IMG/VR virus record: IMGVR_UViG_3300028299_000169
Coordinates: 1-22,729 of that record
Direction: 5' to 3' (one strand)
Source of the DNA: a virus
Length of the DNA stretch: 22,729 nt
Positions within the stretch are counted from its first letter, which is position 1, and every line of letters begins with the position of its first letter. A program made the translations under genes and the position numbers. Below the pieces are notes generated by a model, which saw nothing but the letters and a program-made list of their open reading frames with translations, had not been told where the DNA came from and searched no databases. Below, in pieces: positions 13,583 through 21,461 of this stretch.

Positions 13583-14038
13583 ATGTATAATGACGGGATT
13601 TTCGCTGATGTCCGAAGGTTATGGTTCGGATATAAAAGAGGGGCTTCAGCTCCTGGTTTAGGCGCAGCCGCTGCCAATAGTGAAACAGAACAACTCACCT
13701 ATGTTGAGAGGTTCTATCCTAAAGGGCCGATCAAGATATTGAAGTTCGGGGTTATTGCGGCTTCTACACACGGAAAGGGTGAAGAGATTGTTGCCCTTTA
13801 CCGCAATGCGTCAAGATTAGGCGTAGCAGTTGCCTCTACTTCTTCTAATGAGTATGTTATTGATTCAGTCGCGGTAAACAAGATTTGCGCGGCTGGCAGT
13901 TACCTTAACATCATTTGCTCAACCAATGTCTGTTCAACCGGGTCAGTCGCTTGCTTTGTGGATTATGTTCCCTTGTATGACCAGAATAGATGGGGAGCTG
14001 GAACGCAGGACGGCAGGGCCAACAGAGTAGCAGCATAG
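13583..14038 (+). CDS. Putative capsid decoration / minor structural protein (151 aa)
   Basis: The 151-residue protein follows the coat gene and ends just before a strong terminator, so it is probably a virion protein. It is beta-rich and Ala/Ser/Gly/Val-rich with few charges, typical of small decoration or head-fiber proteins. The N-terminus MYNDGIFADVRRLWFGYKRG is followed by strands such as KILKFGVIAAS and GSVACFVDYVP, and the tail GTQDGRANRVAA. A GAGAG sequence upstream of ATG 13583 is the likely SD. I recognise no specific family, so head decoration is inference from position and composition. Confidence 0.6.
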   Translation: MYNDGIFADVRRLWFGYKRGASAPGLGAAAANSETEQLTYVERFYPKGPIKILKFGVIAASTHGKGEEIVALYRNASRLGVAVASTSSNEYVIDSVAVNKICAAGSYLNIICSTNVCSTGSVACFVDYVPLYDQNRWGAGTQDGRANRVAA

Positions 14039-14045
14039 AAGTAAC

Positions 14046-14074
14046 GGGGAGGGCTAATAACCCTCCCCTTTTTT
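14046..14074 (+). terminator. Rho-independent terminator
   Basis: A perfect 8-bp GC stem GGGGAGGG (14046-14053) / CCCTCCCC (14061-14068) with a 7-nt loop is followed by six T (14069-14074). It closes the head module. The next start, ATG 14081, comes 13 nt after the stem with no SD. Confidence 0.9.
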
Positions 14075-14080
14075 AAATTT

Positions 14081-15142
14081 ATGGAAAGAAAATTAAAGAT
14101 AGTGGCAATTTCCAACCACGGTTGCATGAGGGGGCAGAAAACATCAATTTGTCTTATGCAACGGGGGCATAAACTTCATTCTATCGCCAATAAGGTTACG
14201 CAGTATTCCGATCTTTATGAAACGATGATGGTTTACCAGGATATCCACCAGATGCGTAATGCTATTATGACGCACAAAGACGCGGATATCTTCCATTGCC
14301 ATAATGAACCATCTTGGTTTGTTACTATCATTAAAGAGTTATTGCCTAAAAGTAAAGTGATCCTTGATATGCACGACTCGATGTTGTTGCGCCGGACAGA
14401 CGATGAGGTAATAGAAGCTAATGATCCGGCTATCTTTAGATTATCAACCGACGAGCGTAATAACTGCCAGTTAGCGGATGGTATTGTTTATGTCTGCGAT
14501 GCAATGAAACAGATAGTGCATAACGAGTTTGCTCTTTCTCAACCTTGCATAGTTCTCCCTTCGGCATTGCCGAGGCAATTTTATCGGGTAGATTTTATCC
14601 GTTACCAACAGGCACTCGTTTACGAAGGCAGGATAGATAATGATAAGGAGTTATCGAAGGATTGGGGATTTTTTAAGTATGCTAACTATATCGAGTTTGC
14701 CAGGCAATGCAAAGAGATAGGCATACCGTTTCATATTTATACGCCGCGCAAGAATGAGGAAGTAAGGAAAGATTATAAGGACGCGATAGTCCATGAACCG
14801 TTAGGATACGATAAATTTATAAAGGAAATGGGCTGCCATGACTGGGGTTTGGTGGGGAATTGCTTTAAGACCCCGGAGTGGAAGAACGCCTTACCGAATA
14901 AGCTCTTTGAGTATATGGGGGCGTGCCTGCCGATTATATGTTTCAATGCCGATACCTCTTGGGATTTTATCAAGGATTACGGCATGGGGATTAAGGTTGA
15001 GAGTATGCAAGAGATAAAAGACAGGTGGGCGGAACACAGGGAATGCCGCAAGAATGTTATAAAACACAGGATGGAATTTTGTCTGGAGAATTATATCGGT
15101 AAATTAGAGGAACTCTATGAGAAAGTTCTTTCAATCGGTTAG
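14081..15142 (+). CDS. Glycosyltransferase (GT4-like)
   Basis: The 353-residue protein has a GT-B plan. N-terminal strand KIVAISNHGCMRGQKTSI (6-23), then ADIFHCHNEPSW (68-79) and VILDMHDSM (93-101), in the same positions as GT4 enzymes. The C-terminal donor half includes PNKLFEYMGACLPIICFN (272-289), matching the 'NKxfEymAxGlPvi' donor loop of GT4 transferases. It therefore probably moves a sugar from a nucleotide donor to a glycan or protein. It opens the second cassette right after a terminator and overlaps the next gene by 26 nt. The donor sugar cannot be told. Confidence 0.8.
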   Translation: MERKLKIVAISNHGCMRGQKTSICLMQRGHKLHSIANKVTQYSDLYETMMVYQDIHQMRNAIMTHKDADIFHCHNEPSWFVTIIKELLPKSKVILDMHDSMLLRRTDDEVIEANDPAIFRLSTDERNNCQLADGIVYVCDAMKQIVHNEFALSQPCIVLPSALPRQFYRVDFIRYQQALVYEGRIDNDKELSKDWGFFKYANYIEFARQCKEIGIPFHIYTPRKNEEVRKDYKDAIVHEPLGYDKFIKEMGCHDWGLVGNCFKTPEWKNALPNKLFEYMGACLPIICFNADTSWDFIKDYGMGIKVESMQEIKDRWAEHRECRKNVIKHRMEFCLENYIGKLEELYEKVLSIG

Positions 15143-15632
15143 AAAAAAATCGCTCCTTGATAATAAACCTGTCGTGGGAGTAGAAGTCGGCGTGTGGATG
15201 GGGCTTAACGCTTTTGAGAATTTAATGCTCAATCCTTATATGACTTTGCATTTAGTAGATTGTTACGAGAGGGGATTATCGGATGTCGCAAAGGATGCGG
15301 CAAATTATATTTTAGCCCCTTTCCATGAACGGATTATCTGGCATTATAAGACTTCTGTGGAGGCCGCCAAAGATTTTTTAGATGGTTCTTTGGATTTTGT
15401 TTATATTGACGCCGCCCATGATTATATTTCCGTAAAGCAGGACATTGAAGCATGGCGGCCTAAAATAAAATCAGGCGGAGTTTTGGGAGGGCATGATTTT
15501 TATGATGTCAAGCAAATGCCCGTGAAATCCAGAAAACATAATGGCGTGTCTGCGGCAGTGCATAATACATTGCTGCCAGGAGAAAAATTCCATTACTCCG
15601 TTGTAGCCGGAGATTGGTGGCTGACGGTATGA
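15117..15632 (+). CDS. SAM-dependent methyltransferase (Methyltransf_24-like)
   Basis: The 171-residue protein has motif I VVGVEVGVWMGLNA (19-32), acidic LHLVDCYE (45-52), and DFVYIDAAHDYISVKQDIEA (93-112) followed by IKSGGVLGGHDFYD (117-130). The 'DaaHxYxxvkxDi' and 'ggHDf' signature is typical of Methyltransf_24 proteins found in surface-polysaccharide clusters. ATG 15117 overlaps the upstream glycosyltransferase by 26 nt. It probably O-methylates a sugar within the cassette's product. Confidence 0.82.
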   Translation: MRKFFQSVRKKSLLDNKPVVGVEVGVWMGLNAFENLMLNPYMTLHLVDCYERGLSDVAKDAANYILAPFHERIIWHYKTSVEAAKDFLDGSLDFVYIDAAHDYISVKQDIEAWRPKIKSGGVLGGHDFYDVKQMPVKSRKHNGVSAAVHNTLLPGEKFHYSVVAGDWWLTV

Positions 15633-15661
15633 AATTATTATTTATTACTTTCAATGAATAA
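15629..15661 (+). other. Ten-codon ORF resembling a gene start
   Basis: ATG 15629 overlaps the upstream stop (ATGA) and reads MKLLFITFNE then TAA at 15659-15661, overlapping the next gene's start in another frame. The ten residues look like the first beta strand of a glycosyltransferase. It could be a remnant of a deleted gene or simply a coupling leader. I do not treat it as a functional gene. Confidence 0.25.
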
Positions 15662-16586
15662 GATATTTATTGTTATCCCGACTATCAGGCCAGATAAGAT
15701 TTTAGATTTCCTTGAAAAATGGAAGGAACAATTCAAGGATTATTCATTGATAGTGGTTGAGGATAACCCGAATAAAACATTTTCATTGCCGGATAATATA
15801 CAACATTATTGCTGGCAGGATATAGATAGTGATTTAAAAGATAAATCCTGGATTATATCAAGGCGCAGTTCAGCAATCCGTTCTTATGGATTTTATAAGG
15901 CATACAAGCAGGGCGCGGATATCATTATAACGCTTGATGATGATTGCCAGCCCTACGATTACCTTGATTCGTATATTAACTATTTGAATATGACCATATT
16001 TGATAATGCCTGGGAATATACCTGTAATATCCCTACGCGGGGTGTGCCGTATTTTAATAAAAACCGGGAAATGAAGTGTGTTTTAAATCACGGATTATGG
16101 ACAGGCGACCCTGATCTTGACGCAATACAGCAATTAACTAAAAACAAGAATATAGAGTTGATAGACAAAATCATCCCGCGAGGCAAATATTTCCCGATGT
16201 GTGGGATGAACCTGGTATTTGCCAGCGAGATAACGCCCTTAATGTATTTTCCCTTGATGGGAGAAGGTCAACCTTACGACAGATATGATGATATCTGGTG
16301 CGGTCTGTTCGCCAAGAAGATACTTGACCATTTAGGATTAGGCGTTCATTCCGGGCATCCTTTCGTTTATCACAACAGGGCATCAGATGTATGGAAAAAT
16401 CTTATCCAGGAATCATCGGGATATAAGATAAACGAAATTTTATGGCACACTGTCGATGATATTATCTTGACTAAAGATAATCCGATAGATTGTTACATTG
16501 AATTGGCGCAAAAGTTGCCTGGTTGCAATGAGTATTTTATTAACCTAAAAAAAGCGATGGCAATCTGGGCGGAGTTGTTTATATGA
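15654..16586 (+). CDS. GT75-like protein (reversibly glycosylated polypeptide / UDP-arabinopyranose mutase family)
   Basis: The 310-residue protein closely follows the RGP/UAM layout. IFIVIPTIRPDKILDFLEKW (4-23), WIISRRSSAIRSYGFYKAYK (66-85), DDDC (95-98, metal/nucleotide site), TRGVPYFNKNRE (128-139) retaining two Arg of the segment glycosylated in plant RGPs, NHGLWTGDPDLDA (145-157), PMCGMNLVF (181-189), and GQPYDRYDDIWCG with an HLGLGVHSG block. In plants these interconvert UDP-arabinopyranose and furanose; bacterial members are less studied. Activity here is inferred. Its neighbours are GT2, GT4 and a methyltransferase, so it may supply or transfer an unusual sugar. Its stop overlaps the next gene by ATGA. 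Confidence 0.82.
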   Translation: MNKIFIVIPTIRPDKILDFLEKWKEQFKDYSLIVVEDNPNKTFSLPDNIQHYCWQDIDSDLKDKSWIISRRSSAIRSYGFYKAYKQGADIIITLDDDCQPYDYLDSYINYLNMTIFDNAWEYTCNIPTRGVPYFNKNREMKCVLNHGLWTGDPDLDAIQQLTKNKNIELIDKIIPRGKYFPMCGMNLVFASEITPLMYFPLMGEGQPYDRYDDIWCGLFAKKILDHLGLGVHSGHPFVYHNRASDVWKNLIQESSGYKINEILWHTVDDIILTKDNPIDCYIELAQKLPGCNEYFINLKKAMAIWAELFI

Positions 16587-17287
16587 AACCGAAAATGACT
16601 TATATAATGCCAAGCATTAGGGATACCTTTTTTAAATCGGCATATAAATCCGTCTTAAATCAGACAGTAAAGGATATTGAACTTATCGTTGTGAATAATG
16701 ACCCGGAAAGAGATATTAAGATAGAAGATTCGCGGGTATCTATTATAAACGCAGACAGATTAAATTATGCAAAGAGCATAAACCTTGTTACAAAACAAGC
16801 GCAGTCGGATATTATCGCAATCGCACATGATGACGATATTCAATTCAGGGAAAGGACACTGATTGCCCTTGATTACCATAATCAGGGATACGATATAGTA
16901 TATGGCGGTTATATTATCATAGATTATTACGGGAAACCGATGGCTTACAAGACACCGATTCCCTTTGATTATGAAAGACAAAAACGCCAATCCGGAATGG
17001 TTACTTATGCGTTTATTTCTTATAAGAAGGAAGGCATACCTGATCTGCGCGAAAATTATGACATACTCTCTGATTACCTGTGGGGTCTTGATTGTTACAA
17101 TAAGGGTTTTACATTAAAGGCAGTAGAGATGCCATTCGGATATTACCGGATGTGGAAAAGCACAAGTCAATCCAATAAAAATCTTAGATTTGAAGAAGTC
17201 CTGCGGATGAGGAAAGAATTTAATGATGATACGATAAAAAGGGGGAGTTGGGAAAATGAAAATATTGTGCATAACGCCCTGGCCTAA
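16583..17287 (+). CDS. GT2-family glycosyltransferase
   Basis: The 234-residue protein is a GT-A enzyme. KMTYIMPSIRDTFFKSAYKS (4-23) then VLNQTVKDIELIVVNNDP (24-41) is the usual GT2 opening, DRLNYAKSINLVTKQAQSDI (58-77) the middle, and AHDDDIQFRERTL (81-93) holds the DDD metal site. The C-terminal part has YDILSDYLWGLDCYNKGFTL (about 158-177), matching the D/E-D base region and the acceptor subdomain. Coupled by ATGA to the GT75-like gene, and it overlaps the next gene by 32 nt. Confidence 0.85.
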   Translation: MKPKMTYIMPSIRDTFFKSAYKSVLNQTVKDIELIVVNNDPERDIKIEDSRVSIINADRLNYAKSINLVTKQAQSDIIAIAHDDDIQFRERTLIALDYHNQGYDIVYGGYIIIDYYGKPMAYKTPIPFDYERQKRQSGMVTYAFISYKKEGIPDLRENYDILSDYLWGLDCYNKGFTLKAVEMPFGYYRMWKSTSQSNKNLRFEEVLRMRKEFNDDTIKRGSWENENIVHNALA

Positions 17288-18197
17288 TACTTGGGTCGGA
17301 TACTGGACAAAGTATATAGAATCTCGCGGCCATGAAGTCAAGTGGCATATCAGTCCGTATGTAATACCTGAAAAGATTAGACCGGATTTAGATTGGTGCG
17401 ATATTGTTCTTTCTCATTGGGCGGATAAATACGCGATTATGCTTTCTGATCCCTTGATGAATACTAAACCATTATATGTTATCCTGCGTTCCTTTGAGAT
17501 TTTCAGCGCGGATGGCTGGGCTGACTTGGGTTCGATACAATGGAAAAATGTTAAGCAGCTATTTATGCTCAACGAGGCGCATCTGCATTCTTTTAAGTGC
17601 CGCGTCCAGGGGATAGAACCTACTTTTATCAAGAATGGGGTTGATTTGGACGAATGGAAACCGTCTGATACGCCGAAGAACCCGGATAAGATAGCCTGGA
17701 TATGCGATATCAACGAGAAAAAGGGCGTTGAGTTATGCGTGCAGGCGATAAGCGAGCTATTTAAACTAAATCCGGGCATTAAACTTGAACATATCGGCAG
17801 AAATCAGGACTTGCGCCGGTGGTATTACCTCGAACAGGTAATGCCGCGCCTTAATACCCGATGGTTTAACACAGGATACAAAGCCGATCATGGTTTCGTG
17901 CAGGACTTCCTTAAGGATAAGAAATTCATCATCTCTACATCCATTGCCGAAGGAAACCCGATGAATATAATCGAGGCGATGGCGCTGGGGGTGATACCTT
18001 TGGTGCATACCTGGCCCGGAGCGGAGATGCAGTTTCCGGAAGAGTGCTTATGGACTACCTTTGACGAGTTGAGGGATATTTACCAGAAACTCAATAACGA
18101 CCCATTGACTTCTTCGCGTATGCGCTCCTGGGCTGAAGATAGATACGATTACAGGAAAAATTATAAATCAGTGATAGATGTGATGGAGGCAGAATGA
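17256..18197 (+). CDS. Glycosyltransferase (GT4 family)
   Basis: The 313-residue GT-B protein begins MKILCITPWPNTWVGYW, the typical opening strand. After an acceptor half, FIKNGVDLDEWKP (124-136) is the usual linker, KIAWICDINEKKGVELCVQA (145-164) opens the donor domain, and SIAEGNPMNIIEAMALG (229-245) carries the EX7E motif (Glu232, Glu240) of retaining GT4 enzymes. It ends close to the next gene with ATGA. SD GGGGGAG (17242-17248) precedes the start. The sugar specificity is unknown. Confidence 0.88.
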   Translation: MKILCITPWPNTWVGYWTKYIESRGHEVKWHISPYVIPEKIRPDLDWCDIVLSHWADKYAIMLSDPLMNTKPLYVILRSFEIFSADGWADLGSIQWKNVKQLFMLNEAHLHSFKCRVQGIEPTFIKNGVDLDEWKPSDTPKNPDKIAWICDINEKKGVELCVQAISELFKLNPGIKLEHIGRNQDLRRWYYLEQVMPRLNTRWFNTGYKADHGFVQDFLKDKKFIISTSIAEGNPMNIIEAMALGVIPLVHTWPGAEMQFPEECLWTTFDELRDIYQKLNNDPLTSSRMRSWAEDRYDYRKNYKSVIDVMEAE

Positions 18198-19336
18198 AGA
18201 CGCTCATTATCGGCATGGGTGAAATAGGCAACGCACTCAAGGATATATTGAGCCTAAAGTATGAAGTGCAGACTTATGATATCAGGGACGTAACTCCTAT
18301 ACCTATTGAAGCTGAAATCCTGCACATCTGCTATCCGCATATAGAAAACTTTGTGGAGATTACCAACAAGTATATTGAATTAGTTAATCCGAAGTATGTC
18401 GTGGTGCACTCGTCCTGCATGGTGGGCACTACCGCACAACTTACTGGCTCTTTGATATTCCATTCTCCATGCCTGGGTAAGCATCCGTATATTACCGAAC
18501 ACATGAAGGTATATCTTAAACTTTTATCTTATAATCACGATAAGTATTACAGGGCGATGGATGTAGTGAAATATTTTACCGATGCCGGTATCAATATGGA
18601 ATTACAACACGGCGGCACGGACGCAACCGAGTTGATGAAGCTCTTGGAGTTGACGCGTTACTGCGTATTCCTGGCTTGTGCTAAAGAACAAGAGAAAATC
18701 TGCGAGCAATTCGGTTATGGTTATGAAGGAATAGTAAACAGATTTGAGCATATCAGGAATGAAGGGCTTGATAAGTTAGGCGCGCACTCTTACCGTCAGC
18801 CGGAGTTTCAGAGTATCTTTGAAAAATATATCGGCGGGCATTGCACCTTAGAGGATACGGAATTGCTATTGCGCCAGGTAAAGAGCAATTTAATAGAGGA
18901 GGCCTACAAGATAGGGCGTGGAACGAATATCTGGCCTAATTCTAATGTATATAACACAGCAAAAATCGGCAAAGGTTGTTCGATTGGCCAGTTTTGCGAG
19001 ATTGGCGATAATGTGGTTATTGGCGATAATATTAGAATCGGCGCGCACACTTTTATTCCTTACGGCGTTACTATTATGGATGATGTATTCATTGCTCCGA
19101 GGGTTAGTTTTAGCAATGACAAGCATCCTCCGGCAGGTAAGGATAAATGGGGCAAGATTTTGGTTAAGAAAGGCGCGGTTATAGGGATGGGCTCGATTAT
19201 CCTTCCTGGTGTAACGATAGGCGAGAGGGCGGTAGTCGGGGCTGGTTCGGTAGTTACAAAAGATATTCCCGATGGAGAGGTATGGTATGGCACAGCAGCA
19301 TACCCTCGTAGTAAACGGGAAGAAGTTTATAAATAG
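18194..19336 (+). CDS. Fusion: NAD-binding Rossmann-like domain + left-handed beta-helix acyltransferase
   Basis: Residues 1-135 begin MKTLIIGMGEIGNALKDIL, a GxGxxG dinucleotide loop, and contain LHICYPHIENF (43-53) and VVHSSCMVGTT (70-80), similar to 6-phosphogluconate/prephenate dehydrogenase-type Rossmann domains. A helical segment follows (about 140-235). Residues 240-375 are hexapeptide repeats: IGKGCSIGQFCEIGDNVVIG (258-277), IGMGSIILPGVTIGERAVVG (330-349), and AGSVVTKDIPDG, as in WbpD/WlbB-type sugar N- or O-acetyltransferases; His311 in NDKHPP could be catalytic. The predicted role is oxidation and acetylation of a nucleotide sugar in one chain. Fusion of these two domains is unusual. 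The start overlaps the GT4 gene (ATGA). Confidence 0.82.
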   Translation: MKTLIIGMGEIGNALKDILSLKYEVQTYDIRDVTPIPIEAEILHICYPHIENFVEITNKYIELVNPKYVVVHSSCMVGTTAQLTGSLIFHSPCLGKHPYITEHMKVYLKLLSYNHDKYYRAMDVVKYFTDAGINMELQHGGTDATELMKLLELTRYCVFLACAKEQEKICEQFGYGYEGIVNRFEHIRNEGLDKLGAHSYRQPEFQSIFEKYIGGHCTLEDTELLLRQVKSNLIEEAYKIGRGTNIWPNSNVYNTAKIGKGCSIGQFCEIGDNVVIGDNIRIGAHTFIPYGVTIMDDVFIAPRVSFSNDKHPPAGKDKWGKILVKKGAVIGMGSIILPGVTIGERAVVGAGSVVTKDIPDGEVWYGTAAYPRSKREEVYK

Positions 19337-19456
19337 ATGGGATTCAAAAGTAGGGCAAACTGGAAAGTTGAGGTTTGCTTAAAAGTTAAATGTATCAACA
19401 AGAATAAGAAGTGTGATAAGTGTTACAGGCACAGCGAATATAAGGAAAATGGATAA
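19337..19456 (+). CDS. Small Cys-rich hypothetical protein (39 aa)
   Basis: ATG 19337 directly follows the upstream TAG. The 39-residue product is basic with CLKVKC, then CDKC and a following His (YRH), four Cys in a zinc-knuckle-like spacing. It overlaps the next Cys-rich gene by 8 nt. It may be a real small zinc-binding protein. Function unknown. Confidence 0.5.
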   Translation: MGFKSRANWKVEVCLKVKCINKNKKCDKCYRHSEYKENG

Positions 19457-19835
19457 AGACCTAAAGGGCAATGTTATAGAACAACGCAAGAAGGATTCTC
19501 ATTCCGTAGAGGTTGACGGAACGGGAAGGTTCTGCGGCCATAGGTTTTTGTTAAAGACAAAGTTATACGGCGAGAAGCGTTGCACCTATTGCGGACGGTG
19601 GTTTCAATGGGAAGATACACAGATGTTTGAGTTTATCCGCACCAGTAATATCGACGATATGAACCCGAGGGGGGGTGGGATAGAACCCTTGCACTGCGGT
19701 TCAGAACATTGCCAGGAATACCACAGGCGTTATTTACAGGCGGTTGCAAAGCGTAGGAAAGAGAACACAGAGAAATATAATGAGAAAATGTTTGAAACAT
19801 TTAAGGCACTTAAAAAACAAGGAGTGATAGAGTGA
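19449..19835 (+). CDS. Zinc-binding-like hypothetical protein (128 aa)
   Basis: I choose ATG 19449 (128 aa) over GTG 19413, since AAGGA lies just before it and the longer form would run over the upstream gene. It has FCGHRF, CTYCGRWF (about 45-52) and HCGSEHCQEYH (about 82-92), giving Cys/His sets that could bind one or two zinc ions. The C-terminal region is a charged helix. It overlaps the next start by gTGA. Family unknown. Confidence 0.6.
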   Translation: MDKDLKGNVIEQRKKDSHSVEVDGTGRFCGHRFLLKTKLYGEKRCTYCGRWFQWEDTQMFEFIRTSNIDDMNPRGGGIEPLHCGSEHCQEYHRRYLQAVAKRRKENTEKYNEKMFETFKALKKQGVIE

Positions 19836-20776
19836 GCGTTCATTTAAAGACGGTTAATTTTGGTGCGGCAAATGCCGGATTATCTACCGTCGGATATACG
19901 CTTTATAATAATGACGGTTCAGTAAATAAGTCGCGTTCCACATCTAATGTATTTGAAATCGGGACATCGACGGGAAATTATGCCTGCCCGATAAATTTCC
20001 CCGATAAAGAAGAAGTGATACTTTTATGGGATACCGGCGGCGCAACCCCGCGTTATGCTACGGATGAAAGCATGGTGCAGATGAATTCCATACAGGAAGA
20101 AACTGACAGAATACGGGCTATCTGGAACTCCCTTAAAAATATCGGGGAAACTTACGCTAAGTTAATCGATAAGATAAATAAACTGGATAAGACAGATAAC
20201 AAGAAAGATTTTGAGGCGATATTAAAAGAAATAAAGAAAATAATTATTCCCGAAATCCCGACACTCGCGGACATAAAGGATGCGTTAAATGTTACGGTTA
20301 ATCCCCCGTTAGTTCCTGCGCCGGTAGTGAATATCCCGAAAGTAATTATCCCTGATTATACCAATAGGATTTTTGAGTTGAAGTTGTTATTATCCGATAT
20401 CAATACCGCACTTAAAAAGATACCTACCGCGCATAAGGATTATACCGGACATCTTACAGAGGTTATCAATAAGATGACCGTTTTAAACAAGGATATTATT
20501 TCTAACTTAGAGAATAAGCACAAAGAAGTTTCCAAGACCAACGATGTAAAAAGCAATATCGGAAATTTAGTCTTTGAGATGAATAACCTGAAAAAAGAAT
20601 TATCCGCGCTGAATACTAATGTCCACGCCGTCAATACCAACATCAGCGAAACGATGAAACCATCTAAATTTTTGCAGGATATATACCAGATACTTGAACA
20701 GGCGAATGATTTAAAGAAAATCACAGATGATTATCAAAAGAAAATGAACAGTTTAAAACTTGCGGGGATAGGATAA
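19832..20776 (+). CDS. Coiled-coil virion protein, possible tail/head fiber or needle
   Basis: GTG 19832 has SD AAGGAG (19819-19824) and overlaps the upstream stop. The 314-residue protein has a beta-rich start (TVNFGAANAGLSTVGYTLYN, about 7-26, and FEIGTSTGNYACP) of about 85 residues. Then there is a long helical stretch with heptad-like spacing (about 85-140), a Val/Pro-rich linker (PPLVPAPVVNIPKVIIPDYT, about 157-176), and further helices to the end. This beta-head plus coiled-coil plan suits a fiber, needle or head-fiber protein, and it sits before the adaptor gene. I cannot assign a family; structural role is inference from layout and position. Confidence 0.65.
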   Translation: MSVHLKTVNFGAANAGLSTVGYTLYNNDGSVNKSRSTSNVFEIGTSTGNYACPINFPDKEEVILLWDTGGATPRYATDESMVQMNSIQEETDRIRAIWNSLKNIGETYAKLIDKINKLDKTDNKKDFEAILKEIKKIIIPEIPTLADIKDALNVTVNPPLVPAPVVNIPKVIIPDYTNRIFELKLLLSDINTALKKIPTAHKDYTGHLTEVINKMTVLNKDIISNLENKHKEVSKTNDVKSNIGNLVFEMNNLKKELSALNTNVHAVNTNISETMKPSKFLQDIYQILEQANDLKKITDDYQKKMNSLKLAGIG

Positions 20777-20778
20777 AA

Positions 20779-21459
20779 ATGGCTAAGCAGACACTTTTAC
20801 AGTTGATAAATAAGGTAATGGCAAACTTGGGCGAGGCGCAACTCGCCTCTACCACCGGATTAAGCGGGATATCGTTACTGGCATTTAATACCCTAAACGA
20901 GTTGCTTTATGATATTGCCTTTAATGACCGGTTAAAGCCGCTTGAAACTAATGTTACGATGACCTTGACCGTGAATGTTTCCACCTACGCTGACCCGACA
21001 GATTTATTTGCTTTTGATAAGGATAGTTTCCGTTACAACGAAGCAACAGAAGTCGTATTTTATACCCCCCAGAGGTTTGACCGGGAATACAAGACGCAGA
21101 CCGATACAGGGATACCGAATAAGATATACGAGTTCGCGGGATATTGGAAACCTTACCCGATACCGGATGCCAATGCAGATGGTAAATTGATTAAGTATAG
21201 AGGATGGAAAAATCCCACGCCATATGACACTGCGACGCCTACGGGGACATCTTATATGCCGGAGGGGTTTGACCTTACTTTGCTGGCAGATTTTACAACC
21301 TACAAAATCCTACATTATAAAGAGAATGTTCAGGCGCAGGTTTATTACGCAAAGGTATTCGGGGATGGGCGCAACAATGAAGGTTCACTTGATAAGTTTA
21401 AGAGATTATTCAGAAGTCCTGACTTATCGGACGGAAGTATTTTTGTTGAACCGATGTAA
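20779..21459 (+). CDS. Head-tail adaptor-like protein (P22 gp4 / T7 tail tubular A position)
   Basis: The 226-residue protein begins MAKQTLLQLINKVMANLGEA then QLASTTGLSGISLLAFNTLN with a helical LLYDIAF, the usual first helices of podovirus adaptor/tail-tubular proteins that form the ring under the portal. Beta strands follow (TMTLTVNVSTYADPTDLFAF), and KIYEFAGYWKPYPIP precedes a helical C-terminus. It lies directly before the gp10-like tail hub, as gp4 does in P22. ATG 20779 is 3 nt after the upstream stop. Confidence 0.75.
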   Translation: MAKQTLLQLINKVMANLGEAQLASTTGLSGISLLAFNTLNELLYDIAFNDRLKPLETNVTMTLTVNVSTYADPTDLFAFDKDSFRYNEATEVVFYTPQRFDREYKTQTDTGIPNKIYEFAGYWKPYPIPDANADGKLIKYRGWKNPTPYDTATPTGTSYMPEGFDLTLLADFTTYKILHYKENVQAQVYYAKVFGDGRNNEGSLDKFKRLFRSPDLSDGSIFVEPM

Positions 21460-21461
21460 AT

